Source: Terrabacter sp040702505
GTDB taxonomy: Bacteria > Actinomycetota > Actinomycetes > Actinomycetales > Dermatophilaceae
Reading direction: 5' to 3'
Length of the DNA stretch: 64,000 bases
Assembly (NCBI RefSeq): GCF_040702505.1
Contig: NZ_JBFBLC010000001.1
Coordinates: 310,001 to 374,000, forward strand
Shown one piece after another: positions 51,301-61,222 of this stretch. The position numbers and the translations under genes were made by a program. How positions within the stretch are numbered: the first letter of the stretch is position 1; each line of letters opens with the position of its first letter. Below the pieces are notes generated by a model. That model was not told the origin of the DNA. It worked only from the letters and a program-made list of their open reading frames with translations, and made no database searches.

Positions 51301-52493
51301 TCGACCCGCGGCGGACCTACCCGCTCTACGGCTTCCACTACGGGGTGCACCGCACCATCACGCGGCTGAACAACCTCAAGACGTTCCTCAACCTCACCGG
51401 TGACAGCTCGCTGATCGTGCACTACCTGCGGGTGCTCGGCTACCGCCAGCCCGACGTGGTGCAGACCGGGTCGAACTTCGGCGTGGCCCTCAAGCACGAC
51501 ACCCCGTTCGCCGTCACCGTCGGCTCGGGCACGATGGTCTCCGACGGGCTGTCCGTCGTCGACGCGGACTACTCGAGCTCGTCGTTCCGGATCGCTCCCG
51601 TGACGATCGGGCCCCGCAACTTCTTCGGCAACGGCGTCGCCTACCCCGCAGCGGGGCGGACTGGCGAGAACGTCCTCTTCGGCACCAAGACCATGGTCCC
51701 GATCGACGGCCCGGTGCGCGAGAACGTCGGGTTGCTCGGCTCGCCGCCCTTCGAGATCCCGCGGTCGGTCGAGCGCGACGCCGTCTTCGACGACCACCGG
51801 GACCCCGCGACCTTCCGGAACCGGCTGCACCACAAGAACGTGCACAACGGCGTCACCATCGCGCTGTTCATGACCAGCCGCTGGTTCCTCCTGCTGGTCG
51901 GGCTGCTCTTCGCGTCGTATGCCGCGCCGGTCCTCGGTGGTGGGAGCGCGGTCCTCCTGCTCGCAGCGCTGCTCGGCTTCGCCGGGGTCCGCCTCCTGCT
52001 GGTGGTGCTGTGGGAGTGGACCGCCCTGGGCTTCCGACGCCTCGTGCCGCGCTTCTGCTCGATCTACGACCGCCGGTTCTGGCGGCACGAGCGCTACTGG
52101 AAGTTCCTCACGGCGCCCCCGCCCGCCCTGAACGGCACGCCGTTCCGTCCGCTGCTGTGGCGGGCGCTGGGGGTGCGCATGGGTCGCCACGTCTTCGACG
52201 ACGGGCTCGCCATCCCGGAGAAGACGATCGTCTCGGTCGGCGACGGGTGCACCTTCAACCCGGGCAGCATCATCCAGTGCCACTCCATGGAGGACGGCGC
52301 CTTCAAGCTCGAGGGCGTCCGAGTCGGTGACCGGGTCACCCTGGGGGTCGGGGCCTTCGTCCACTACGGAGTGGACATCGGCGACGACGCCGTGCTCGAG
52401 GCCGACTCGTTCCTGATGAAGGGCTCCGAGGTGCCGGCCGGCAGCCGCTACGGCGGCAACCCCGCCCAGGAGGTGGAGCGGGGGTCGATCTGA
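48375..52493 (+). CDS. Pls/PosA-family NRPS (poly-amino-acid synthetase type)
   Basis: A 1372-residue single-module membrane NRPS. The adenylation domain (about 50-560) has all core motifs, including YVIYTSGSTGRPKGV near 202, FDFSVEEMW, NVYGPTEATV, YRTGDLGRF and the A10 Lys in PSDKADRK. A carrier domain has the phosphopantetheine Ser597 in GANSLM. The rest, from about 660, alternates pairs of membrane helices with three soluble left-handed beta-helix-like lobes. This is the terminal domain of poly-lysine synthetase relatives. There is no condensation or thioesterase domain. The ATG follows GAAGG. With the divergent diaminobutyrate enzyme, a poly-diaminobutyrate product is the best guess. Confidence 0.85.
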   Translation: MTPYRSPASARATSPAGSLVHQGAAPDATLRPGPVLAARDQRLRWRPGDRLEHVFEEQCDRLCEQEPAHLAVDNASVRLTYLELDALANRLARHLQHRGVAAGDRVGLVLDDPVWSYAAILSVLKLGGAYVPMDPAFPADRIGYIAQDAGVRWVLSLTHVVEPLSQVEVPVLHLDADDEAGEIDRRDSTRLPRPEPPDDLAYVIYTSGSTGRPKGVAVEHSSICNFVRVAGEVYGYRPDDRVYQGMTTAFDFSVEEMWVPWAAGATLVPKPARTSLLGMELADYLTRHRVSALCCVPTLLATLDPEEADLRFLLVSGEACQKDLVSRWHRPGLRFLNVYGPTEATVTASWDVVHPDKPVTLGVPLPTYTAVILHPQEPRTVPVGELGEIGIAGIGLAREYVNRPEQTAAAFIPDFVGIEPNPGGRIYRTGDLGRFTADGVIEYAGRIDTQVKIRGYRIELTEIESVVLEVPGVAQAVVDVHAAAGGAGTELVAYYTGRPGVDVTDRSVHDHLGRRLPAYMVPAYYERIQAIPRLPSDKADRKRLPAPTHRLGPEETAEHVAPATDTERALARAIETVLGVPQVSATAHFFDDLGANSLMLAQFSARVRKDTDLPPVAMQQMYTHPTVRDLASAVSRARPSVDTEAWAPRPRSAAPAEAGHPWAVGIRMALCGLLQVLIFLAYSYLMLWVTLIGYRWTVAATGPLLVWARSIAFGIGIFALLATVPVLLKWVLVGRWKATEIPVWGPAYLRFWFVHALVNTNPLRLFVGTPVYLAYLRVLGAHIGARASIFSTAVPVCTDLLTIGADTVIRKDTRYACYRAHDGRIETGPVTLGSGVLVGEMSVLDIGTSMGDGSQLGHSSSLQTGQAVPAGSRWHGSPARPTGADYRAVPEADCGRRRRATYSFLVLLNRLVLVGPAGIAVLALTLPSYLGTGHLDHGNPTFYRDLVLVSLALYLGGLLAGFATVLVLPRALNRLIDPRRTYPLYGFHYGVHRTITRLNNLKTFLNLTGDSSLIVHYLRVLGYRQPDVVQTGSNFGVALKHDTPFAVTVGSGTMVSDGLSVVDADYSSSSFRIAPVTIGPRNFFGNGVAYPAAGRTGENVLFGTKTMVPIDGPVRENVGLLGSPPFEIPRSVERDAVFDDHRDPATFRNRLHHKNVHNGVTIALFMTSRWFLLLVGLLFASYAAPVLGGGSAVLLLAALLGFAGVRLLLVVLWEWTALGFRRLVPRFCSIYDRRFWRHERYWKFLTAPPPALNGTPFRPLLWRALGVRMGRHVFDDGLAIPEKTIVSVGDGCTFNPGSIIQCHSMEDGAFKLEGVRVGDRVTLGVGAFVHYGVDIGDDAVLEADSFLMKGSEVPAGSRYGGNPAQEVERGSI

Positions 52494-52497
52494 GGTG

Positions 52498-52573
52498 TGG
52501 TGGAGCCAAGGGGACTCGAACCCCTAACCCCCTGCTTGCAAAGCAGGTGCGCTACCAATTGCGCCATGGCCCC
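52498..52573 (-). tRNA. tRNA-Ala(TGC)
   Basis: Minus-strand cloverleaf: GGGGCCA acceptor, D arm GCGCAATTGGTAGCGC, anticodon arm CCTGC-TTTGCAA-GCAGG with anticodon TGC, T arm GGGGTTCGAGTCCCC, encoded CCA. It lies in the conserved gyrA-tRNA-Ile-tRNA-Ala order. Confidence 0.95.
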
Positions 52574-52594
52574 TCGGGTGGAGGGAGTGCCGCC

Positions 52595-52774
52595 TCAGGC
52601 GGTCGCGGACGACCCGTTGGCCGACGGCGTCGGGGGCACTGGCGGGACCGGCGCGTGCACGTCGTCCGTGGCCTGCGTCCACAGATCCTGCTCGGCCTGC
52701 TGCTGCTTCGCCTTCTTGCGGAGCACCACGATGCCGGCGACGGCGCCACCGATGAGGGCGAGACGCTTCAGCAT
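52595..52774 (-). CDS. DLW-39 family small protein
   Basis: A 59-residue protein found between the two tRNA genes. It starts MLKRLALIGGAVAGIVVLRK, a short membrane or amphipathic helix, continues through KKAKQQQAEQDLWTQATDD with the family's DLW signature, and ends in a Pro/Ser tail. The function is unknown, but it is conserved at this locus in actinobacteria. The ATG at 52774 is preceded by GAGGATC. Confidence 0.85.
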   Translation of the reverse strand: MLKRLALIGGAVAGIVVLRKKAKQQQAEQDLWTQATDDVHAPVPPVPPTPSANGSSATA

Positions 52775-52803
52775 TTCCGGGATCCTCTCCGTGGTGGCGG
52801 TGA

Positions 52804-52880
52804 TGGTGGGCCTAGGAGGACTTGAACCTCCGACCTCTTCCTTATCAGGGAAGCGCTCTAACCGTCTGAGCTATAGGCCC
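52804..52880 (-). tRNA. tRNA-Ile(GAT)
   Basis: Minus-strand cloverleaf: GGGCCTA acceptor, D arm GCTCAGACGGTTAGAGC, anticodon loop CTGATAA with GAT, T arm GGAGGTTCAAGTCCTCC, encoded CCA. Confidence 0.95.
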
Positions 52881-52984
52881 ATCGTCACCTTCGCGCGGCC
52901 GGTCCACCTCTCGACGGACACCGTCGGAGCCGATGACCGGACGCGAGGCGAAACGTTACCGGATGGACCTCGCCACAACCAAAA

Positions 52985-53012
52985 CGGCCCCCTCCCGCTC
53001 GGGTGGGGGCCG
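52985..53012 (-). terminator. terminator of the gyrB-gyrA-DUF3566 operon
   Basis: CGGCCCCC and GGGGGCCG with an inner CCC/GGG pair and a short loop, followed on the minus strand by GTTTTGG. It lies 38 bases past the DUF3566 stop. Confidence 0.8.
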
Positions 53013-53049
53013 CCTGGCGTGTGCCGTGTCGCCGGCTGGGTGCGCCGGC

Positions 53050-53741
53050 TCAGTCGTCGGTGAGCGTGAGCTGCACGCCGCCGACGAGAGCGGAGCAGAT
53101 GTTGTAGAGGAAGGCCATGACCGTGGCGATCGCCGTCATGAGGATGATGTCGATGACGCCGATGACGATCGAGAGGGACACGACGCGGCCGAAGCCGACG
53201 TAGTCCTTGATCGAGAACGGGTCGGAGGTCGTCGACTGCAGCGACTGCAGCACGCCCTCGATGTCGGTGAAGACGTTCATCGTCGACAGGATCATCCACA
53301 GCACGGCGGTCAGCACGACGCCGGCGATGCCGATGGCCACCGAGAGCAGGAAGCTCATCTTCATGACCGACCACGGGTCGACGCGGGCGACGGCCAGGCG
53401 CACGCGGCGCGGGCCCTTGTGCTTGCGCGCCGCCGTCGTGGTCTTGGCGGTGGAGCCGGTGGTGCCGGCGGCTGCAGGGGCGCCGGTCGACCCGGGCTGC
53501 TCCGACGTGGCGGGCTGGCCCTTGTCACCGGAACCCACGCGCTGCGTCGGGGCGGTGCGGTTGGTGACCGCGCCGCGTGAGAGCGAGGTGCCCTTGTCAC
53601 CGCTGGTCGCGCCCGACGTGCTGGCGGCACCGGCGGAGCCGTAGTAGGAGCCGTTGCGGCCGCTGCCCTCGGGCTGGGAGCCGGAGCTCGTGCGCGTCGA
53701 CGTGCCGGACCCGCTCAGGGACCCTTCGGGGCTGGTCGCGC

Positions 53742-53745
<4 letters not shown>
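53050..53745 (-). CDS. DUF3566 membrane protein downstream of gyrA
   Basis: A 231-residue protein. The first 105 residues are Ser/Thr/Gly-rich and probably disordered. Residues 110-231 are the DUF3566 domain with two membrane helices (MSFLLSVAIGIAGVVLTAVL and VVSLSIVIGVIDIILMTAIA). It is conserved after gyrA in actinobacteria and of unknown function. Its start overlaps the gyrA stop by ATGA, so the two are translationally coupled. Confidence 0.9.
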
Positions 53746-56516
<2,771 letters not shown>

Positions 56517-56578
56517 GTCAGATCCCTTTGTCTCTCAGTCAGGTTCAGGCAGTACAGGGGCGTATGCCGGGTGGCGCC

Positions 56579-56592
56579 GTTTCACGTGGAAC
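56579..56592. promoter_or_regulatory. parS-like centromere site
   Basis: GTTTCACGTGGAAC differs at one position from the 14-base core of the bacterial parS consensus (GTTTCACGTGAAAC). It lies in the 100-base gap between gyrB and gyrA, close to the origin, where ParB sites cluster in actinobacteria. It is flanked by an 11-base inverted repeat, GGCGTATGCCG (56559-56569) and CGGCATACGCC (56601-56611). Confidence 0.75.
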
Positions 56593-56616
56593 GTGGCGGA
56601 CGGCATACGCCATCGC

Positions 56617-58884
56617 TCAGATGTCGAGGAACTTCACGTCGCGCGCGTTCTTCTGGATGAACGAGCGGCGCGACTCGACGTCCTCACCCATGAGCACCGC
56701 GAAGACCTCATCGGCCTTGGCCGCGTCGTCGAGGGTGACCTGCAGCAGCGTGCGGGAGTTCTGGTCCATCGTCGTCTCGCCGAGCTCCTGGTAGTTCATC
56801 TCGCCGAGGCCCTTGTAGCGCTGGATCGGGTTGTCCTTCGGCAGGCGCCAGCCCTTGCTCTCGCCGAGCTGCTTGAGCCCGTCGCGCTCGCGGTCGCTGT
56901 AGGCGAACTGGTGGTCGGCGTTGGACCAGCGCAGGCGGAACAGCGGCGGCTGCGCGAGGTAGACGTAGCCGGCCTCGATGAGCGGGCGCATGAAGCGGAA
57001 GAGCAGCGTCAGCAGCAGCGTGCGGATGTGCATGCCGTCGACGTCGGCATCGGCCATCAGCACGATCTTGTGGTAGCGCGCCTTGTCGATGTCGAAGTCC
57101 TCACCGATGCCGGTGCCGAAGGCAGAGATGAGCGCCTGGACCTCGTTGTTGGCGAGGATCTTGTCGATGCGCGCCTTCTCGACGTTGAGGATCTTGCCGC
57201 GGATCGGCAGGATCGCCTGGGTGTGCGGGTTGCGCGCCTGGGTGGCCGAGCCGCCGGCGCTGTCGCCCTCGACGATGAAGACCTCGGAGATGCTGGGGTC
57301 CTTGCTCTGGCAGTCCTTGAGCTTGCCGGGCAGGCCGCCCGACTCGAGCAGGCCCTTGCGGCGCGTGGCCTCGCGGGCCTTGCGGGCCGCCATGCGCGCG
57401 GCCGCGGCCTGCACCGACTTGCGGACGATGTCCTTGCCCTCACTCGGGTGCGCCTCGAGCCAGTGGCCGAACTCGTCGGTCATGGCGCGCTGGACGAAGC
57501 CCTTGACCTCGGAGTTGCCGAGCTTGGTCTTGGTCTGACCCTCGAACTGGGGCTCGGCGAGCTTGACCGAGATGACGGCGGTGAGGCCTTCGCGGATGTC
57601 GTCCCCTGTGAGGTTCTCGTCCTTGTCCTTGAGGAGGTTCTGCTTGCGGGCGAACTCGTTGACGAGCTTGGTCATCGCCGCACGGAAGCCCTCCTCGTGG
57701 GTGCCGCCCTCGTGGGTGTTGATCGCGTTGGCATAGGTGTGGACGGACTCGCTGTACGCGCTGGTCCACTGCATCGCGAGCTCGAGGCTGAGCGACTTGG
57801 CCTCGTCCTCGACCTCGATGCTGATGACCTCGGGGTGGACCGGCTCGCTGCGCTTGGAGCCGTTGAGGTGGTTGACGTAGTCGATGAGGCCGTTGTCGTA
57901 GCGGTAGCTGACCTTCTTGGCCGTCACCGTCTTCTTCTCACCGGCACCGTCGCCGGCGGCGGACGCGTCGGGCTCGTCCTCGTCCTGCTCGACCTCGGTG
58001 AGGTCGGAGTCCATGTCGTCGAGGTCGACGTCGGCGGCGGCGTCCTCGGGGGCGACGCGCTCGTCGACGAGGTTGATCGTCAGGCCCTTGTTGAGGAAGG
58101 CCATCTGCTGGAAGCGGGCCCGCAGCGTCTCGAAGTCGTACTCGACCGTCTCGAAGATCGACGGGTTGGCCCAGAAGGTGATCGTGGTGCCGGTCTCGTC
58201 GGTGGCCTCCTGCTGCTCCAGGGGACCGTCGGGTACGCCGTCGGTGAAGCTCATCCGGAAGACGTGGCCCTTCTGGCGGACCGCGGCCTTCAGGCGCGTG
58301 GAGAGGGCGTTGACCACCGAGCTACCGACGCCGTGCAGGCCACCGGAGACCTTGTAGCCGCCGCCACCGAACTTGCCGCCGGCGTGCAGCTGGGTCAGCA
58401 CGAGCTCGACGGCGCTGATCTTCTCGACCGGGTGGATGTCGGTGGGGATGCCGCGGCCGTTGTCCTTGACCCGGACCCCGCCGTCGGCCAGCAGCGTGAC
58501 GTCGATGGTGTCGGCGTAGCCGGCGAGGGCCTCGTCGACCGCGTTGTCGACGATCTCGTAGACGAGGTGGTGCAGGCCGCGGGGGCCGGTGGAGCCGATG
58601 TACATGCCCGGGCGCTTGCGCACCGCCTCGAGTCCCTCGAGCACGGTGATCTGGCTGGCGTCGTAGTCCACGCCGTTGGGCCGGTTGTCGGCCGCGGCGA
58701 GCGCCGGCGACACCGTGTCGTTGGCCGGGGACTCGGCGGCCGGGATCTCGACGGCCGAGCCGTCCGGGGTGTTGGCCTCGGGGCCCGGCACGTGGTCTCC
58801 GGGGGAGAGCTCTGCTGCGGTGGAGTCCGGTCCGGTGGAACTGGCGGTGGTGCTGGGGTTGGTCGGCTCGTCAGCGTCGGACAC
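56617..58884 (-). CDS. gyrB: DNA gyrase subunit B
   Basis: A 755-residue ATPase subunit. About 70 acidic, Ser/Pro-rich residues precede the normal start (SQITVLEGLEAVRKRPGMYI). The GHKL ATP site has EIVDNAVDEA, DNGRGIP and the lid GGLHGVGSSVVNAL. The TOPRIM domain has VEGDSAGG and the DADVDG metal motif. An acidic insert of about 45 residues (around DLDDMDSDLTEVEQDEDEPD) splits the transducer domain, as in some high-GC actinobacteria. The start is GTG 58884 with GAGGAGAG upstream. It is co-oriented with gyrA. Confidence 0.96.
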   Translation of the reverse strand: MSDADEPTNPSTTASSTGPDSTAAELSPGDHVPGPEANTPDGSAVEIPAAESPANDTVSPALAAADNRPNGVDYDASQITVLEGLEAVRKRPGMYIGSTGPRGLHHLVYEIVDNAVDEALAGYADTIDVTLLADGGVRVKDNGRGIPTDIHPVEKISAVELVLTQLHAGGKFGGGGYKVSGGLHGVGSSVVNALSTRLKAAVRQKGHVFRMSFTDGVPDGPLEQQEATDETGTTITFWANPSIFETVEYDFETLRARFQQMAFLNKGLTINLVDERVAPEDAAADVDLDDMDSDLTEVEQDEDEPDASAAGDGAGEKKTVTAKKVSYRYDNGLIDYVNHLNGSKRSEPVHPEVISIEVEDEAKSLSLELAMQWTSAYSESVHTYANAINTHEGGTHEEGFRAAMTKLVNEFARKQNLLKDKDENLTGDDIREGLTAVISVKLAEPQFEGQTKTKLGNSEVKGFVQRAMTDEFGHWLEAHPSEGKDIVRKSVQAAAARMAARKAREATRRKGLLESGGLPGKLKDCQSKDPSISEVFIVEGDSAGGSATQARNPHTQAILPIRGKILNVEKARIDKILANNEVQALISAFGTGIGEDFDIDKARYHKIVLMADADVDGMHIRTLLLTLLFRFMRPLIEAGYVYLAQPPLFRLRWSNADHQFAYSDRERDGLKQLGESKGWRLPKDNPIQRYKGLGEMNYQELGETTMDQNSRTLLQVTLDDAAKADEVFAVLMGEDVESRRSFIQKNARDVKFLDI

Positions 58885-58914
58885 GTCTCTCCTCGGTGGT
58901 CAGACCTCATGCGG

Positions 58915-58939
58915 GCGGCTCGACGTGACGTCGAGCCGC
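58915..58939. promoter_or_regulatory. 25-base palindrome in the gyrB leader
   Basis: GCGGCTCGACGT and its exact reverse complement flank one central base. It would lie within the first 30 bases of the gyrB transcript if TAGACT at 58954-58949 is the -10 box. It could form a hairpin in RNA or a cruciform in supercoiled DNA. Confidence 0.65.
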
Positions 58940-58948
58940 AACCACCAC

Positions 58949-58954
58949 AGTCTA
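58949..58954 (-). promoter_or_regulatory. candidate gyrB -10 box TAGACT
   Basis: It fits TAnnnT and lies about 65 bases before the gyrB start. No clear -35 is seen, which is common in actinobacteria. Confidence 0.5.
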
Positions 58955-59166
58955 GCGGTCCGGCGACGACAAACGTGCCCTCAGACGCGCGCAACGGCCA
59001 GTTTCCCGGCCGATCACCCGTGGATCCGAGGGGAGGATCACGACCCGGGTCCTCAGCCGCCCTCAGGCGCCTTCACCTCGCAGACTGCGGCACGGACGCG
59101 CAGTGGCGGCGTCGCGTGCCCATTCTCCCCCTTCGAGGCGGTTCGCCGCACTCCCGTCCACAGCCT

Positions 59167-59175
59167 TTGTCCACA
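59167..59175 (+). promoter_or_regulatory. DnaA box TTGTCCACA
   Basis: A perfect actinobacterial DnaA box about 190 bases before the sigma-factor gene. A near match is 5 bases to its left (CCGTCCACA). Confidence 0.6.
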
Positions 59176-59364
59176 GCCGTGCACGCAGCGGCGTCACGCT
59201 CTCGGACCCGGGGGACACGCAGCCCGCCGTGCACGACAACCTTCCGCCGGCGCCCGGCGTCTGGGAGGGTGCCGGCACCTGCCGGATGGTGAGGGTCGAG
59301 CCGACGACCGCACCGACGGTGACGCCCACGCCGAGCGGCACGGGCTCGTGACAGGGGACAGGCG

Positions 59365-59871
59365 ATGGACGACGCGCAGCGCACAGCCGACTTCACGGCA
59401 TACGTCATGGCGCGCGAACAGTCGCTCGCGCGCCTCGCCTACCTGCTCACCGGCAACCGCGACGCCGCGGAGGACCTCGTGCAGAACGCGCTCGCGAAGG
59501 TCTACCGCAGCTGGCACCGCGTCCAGGCGAGCGAGCTGCCCGACGCCTACGTGCGCCGCATCCTGGTCAACGAGAGCAACTCACGATGGCGCGCGCTGCT
59601 GCGCCGGCACGAGAGCCCGAGCAGCCACGTGCTGGAGGTGCTCGACCCACCGGCCGCGACCGGCCTGGACCCGGCCGCGTCGATGGACCTGTGGAACCAC
59701 GTGCAGAGCCTGCCGGCCCGGCAACGCGCGGCGATCGTGCTGCGCTACTACGAGGATCTCAGCGAGGCACAGACCGCCGAGGTGCTCGGATGCTCCGTCG
59801 GCACCGTCAAGAGCCACACCAGCCGCGCCATCACCGCGCTGCGCACCCGGATGAGCGAGGCCACCGCATGA
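59365..59871 (+). CDS. SigE-family ECF sigma factor
   Basis: A 168-residue sigma-70 factor with regions 2 and 4 only. Region 2 has AYLLTGNRDAAEDLVQNALA, region 4 has LPARQRAAIVLRYYEDLSEA and GCSVGTVKSHTSRAITALR. This is the actinobacterial SigE-like group. Its stop overlaps the next gene, a single-helix membrane protein, by ATGA, so the partner may regulate it. Confidence 0.88.
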   Translation: MDDAQRTADFTAYVMAREQSLARLAYLLTGNRDAAEDLVQNALAKVYRSWHRVQASELPDAYVRRILVNESNSRWRALLRRHESPSSHVLEVLDPPAATGLDPAASMDLWNHVQSLPARQRAAIVLRYYEDLSEAQTAEVLGCSVGTVKSHTSRAITALRTRMSEATA

Positions 59872-61211
59872 GCGACGTCGACCCGAACCTCAAGGACGTG
59901 CTGGGCGACCGGGCCGCCCGCGTGCGCGTCGTCTCGAACCTCGCCGAGCGTGCCATCGAGCGCGACCGCTCCAACCGGCGGCGCGAGCTGGGGGTGGGGG
60001 CCCTGGCCGCCGGCCTCGTGCTGGCCGTGGCGGTCCCGGTCGGTTGGGCGGCCATCGGCTCCGAGGGCGGCCGTGCCCTGCCAGCGGGACCCACCGTCTC
60101 GACCAGCGTCCCCACGCCGGTGAGGACCGGCGTGGCCCCGACGGACCCGAACTCGACGAACCCGACCGCGACCACCCGGCCGACGCCCACGTCGATCCCC
60201 ACCCTCACCCCCGACGGCTCCGCACCGGTTCGGCCGTTCCGGCCGGCCACCGGCGGAGTCACGGGGACGACCGCGGTGCCGTACGTGGTGGACGGTGTCA
60301 TCCACGACGGCCCCAGGACGGTCAAGGTGCCCGCCAAGTTCCAGACCGGTCAGCTCGCCCGCGTCGCCGGAGGCCGCTGGCTCGTCACCGGCACGGTCAC
60401 CCTGGTGTCCTACCTCCTCGACGCCTCGGGAACCTCCATGAAGAGGCTCGACGGCACACCGAAGGTGTCGAGCGACGGCACCGTCATCGTGGTCGGCGAC
60501 GACCGTGGCGGCCTCGCGGCGTACGACGCCGAGGGCAGGCAGATCGCGACGCTGGGAGCCAAGGCGTGCCAGTGCGCCGGCACGGGGGCCCAGTACAGCC
60601 CCGGTCTGGTGCCCGTCGGCATCGTCGGGTCCACGGTCTACGCCCAGCGGGGGTCCCTGGGCAGCTCCCTGTCATGGGACGTCGGGACCGGGAAGACCCA
60701 GCGCATCGCCGGTCACATCACCGCCGTCGACGCGGCCCAGCGGACAGCGGTCATCGCACCGGACCCGAACACCGCGCCCAAGGACTACTGCAACGAGCTG
60801 CGGGACCTCGACACCGGACTGACCCGCTGGCGGCTGTGTGCGCCGATCCTCATCCGGTCCTTCTCCTCGGATGGCTCCTACCTGCTCGGGACCGGCACCA
60901 TCGACGGCATCGACCCCTCACAGCTGAGCGCGGACGGGAAGCGCTTCCGCTACGGCACCCTGGTCGTCGTGCGCACGAGCGACGCCGCCCTCGTCCTGCA
61001 GGGGGGCACCGATCCGTCGGGGAAGGGCTCGCCCTCGACCTACCGGCTGGGCGGGGACAGCGCTCTGACCGCACAGGTCGCCGTCACGCCGAGCCAGCGC
61101 AACCTGCAGCGCTGCACCTTGGACGGGGTGTGCGAAGTGGTCGCGCCCGCCCGGCCGCGCAACACCGACATCCCGGACGCCGACGAGCCGTACGTCCTCT
61201 CCTCGAACTGA
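59868..61211 (+). CDS. membrane protein coupled to the sigma factor, beta-propeller-like
   Basis: A 447-residue protein. Residues 1-38 are cytoplasmic and charged, a helix (GALAAGLVLAVAVPVGWAAI) spans the membrane around 42-62, a Thr/Pro-rich linker follows, and the rest is an extracytoplasmic beta-rich region with repeated blade-like segments and Cys pairs (ACQCAG). No zinc-finger anti-sigma motif is visible. Start overlap with the sigma gene suggests it is its anti-sigma or sensor. Confidence 0.7.
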   Translation: MSDVDPNLKDVLGDRAARVRVVSNLAERAIERDRSNRRRELGVGALAAGLVLAVAVPVGWAAIGSEGGRALPAGPTVSTSVPTPVRTGVAPTDPNSTNPTATTRPTPTSIPTLTPDGSAPVRPFRPATGGVTGTTAVPYVVDGVIHDGPRTVKVPAKFQTGQLARVAGGRWLVTGTVTLVSYLLDASGTSMKRLDGTPKVSSDGTVIVVGDDRGGLAAYDAEGRQIATLGAKACQCAGTGAQYSPGLVPVGIVGSTVYAQRGSLGSSLSWDVGTGKTQRIAGHITAVDAAQRTAVIAPDPNTAPKDYCNELRDLDTGLTRWRLCAPILIRSFSSDGSYLLGTGTIDGIDPSQLSADGKRFRYGTLVVVRTSDAALVLQGGTDPSGKGSPSTYRLGGDSALTAQVAVTPSQRNLQRCTLDGVCEVVAPARPRNTDIPDADEPYVLSSN

Positions 61212-61222
61212 CGTCAGGGCCC

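Larger units (their letters stand above)
58885..59364. other. 480-base divergent region of gyrB and the sigma-factor gene
   Basis: It holds the gyrB promoter and leader on the left and the sigma-gene promoter on the right. A DnaA box is at 59167-59175, with a weaker one at 59154-59162. Open frames here have no convincing start or family. It marks one end of a 4-kb insertion into the recF-dciA-gyrB block. Confidence 0.55.
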
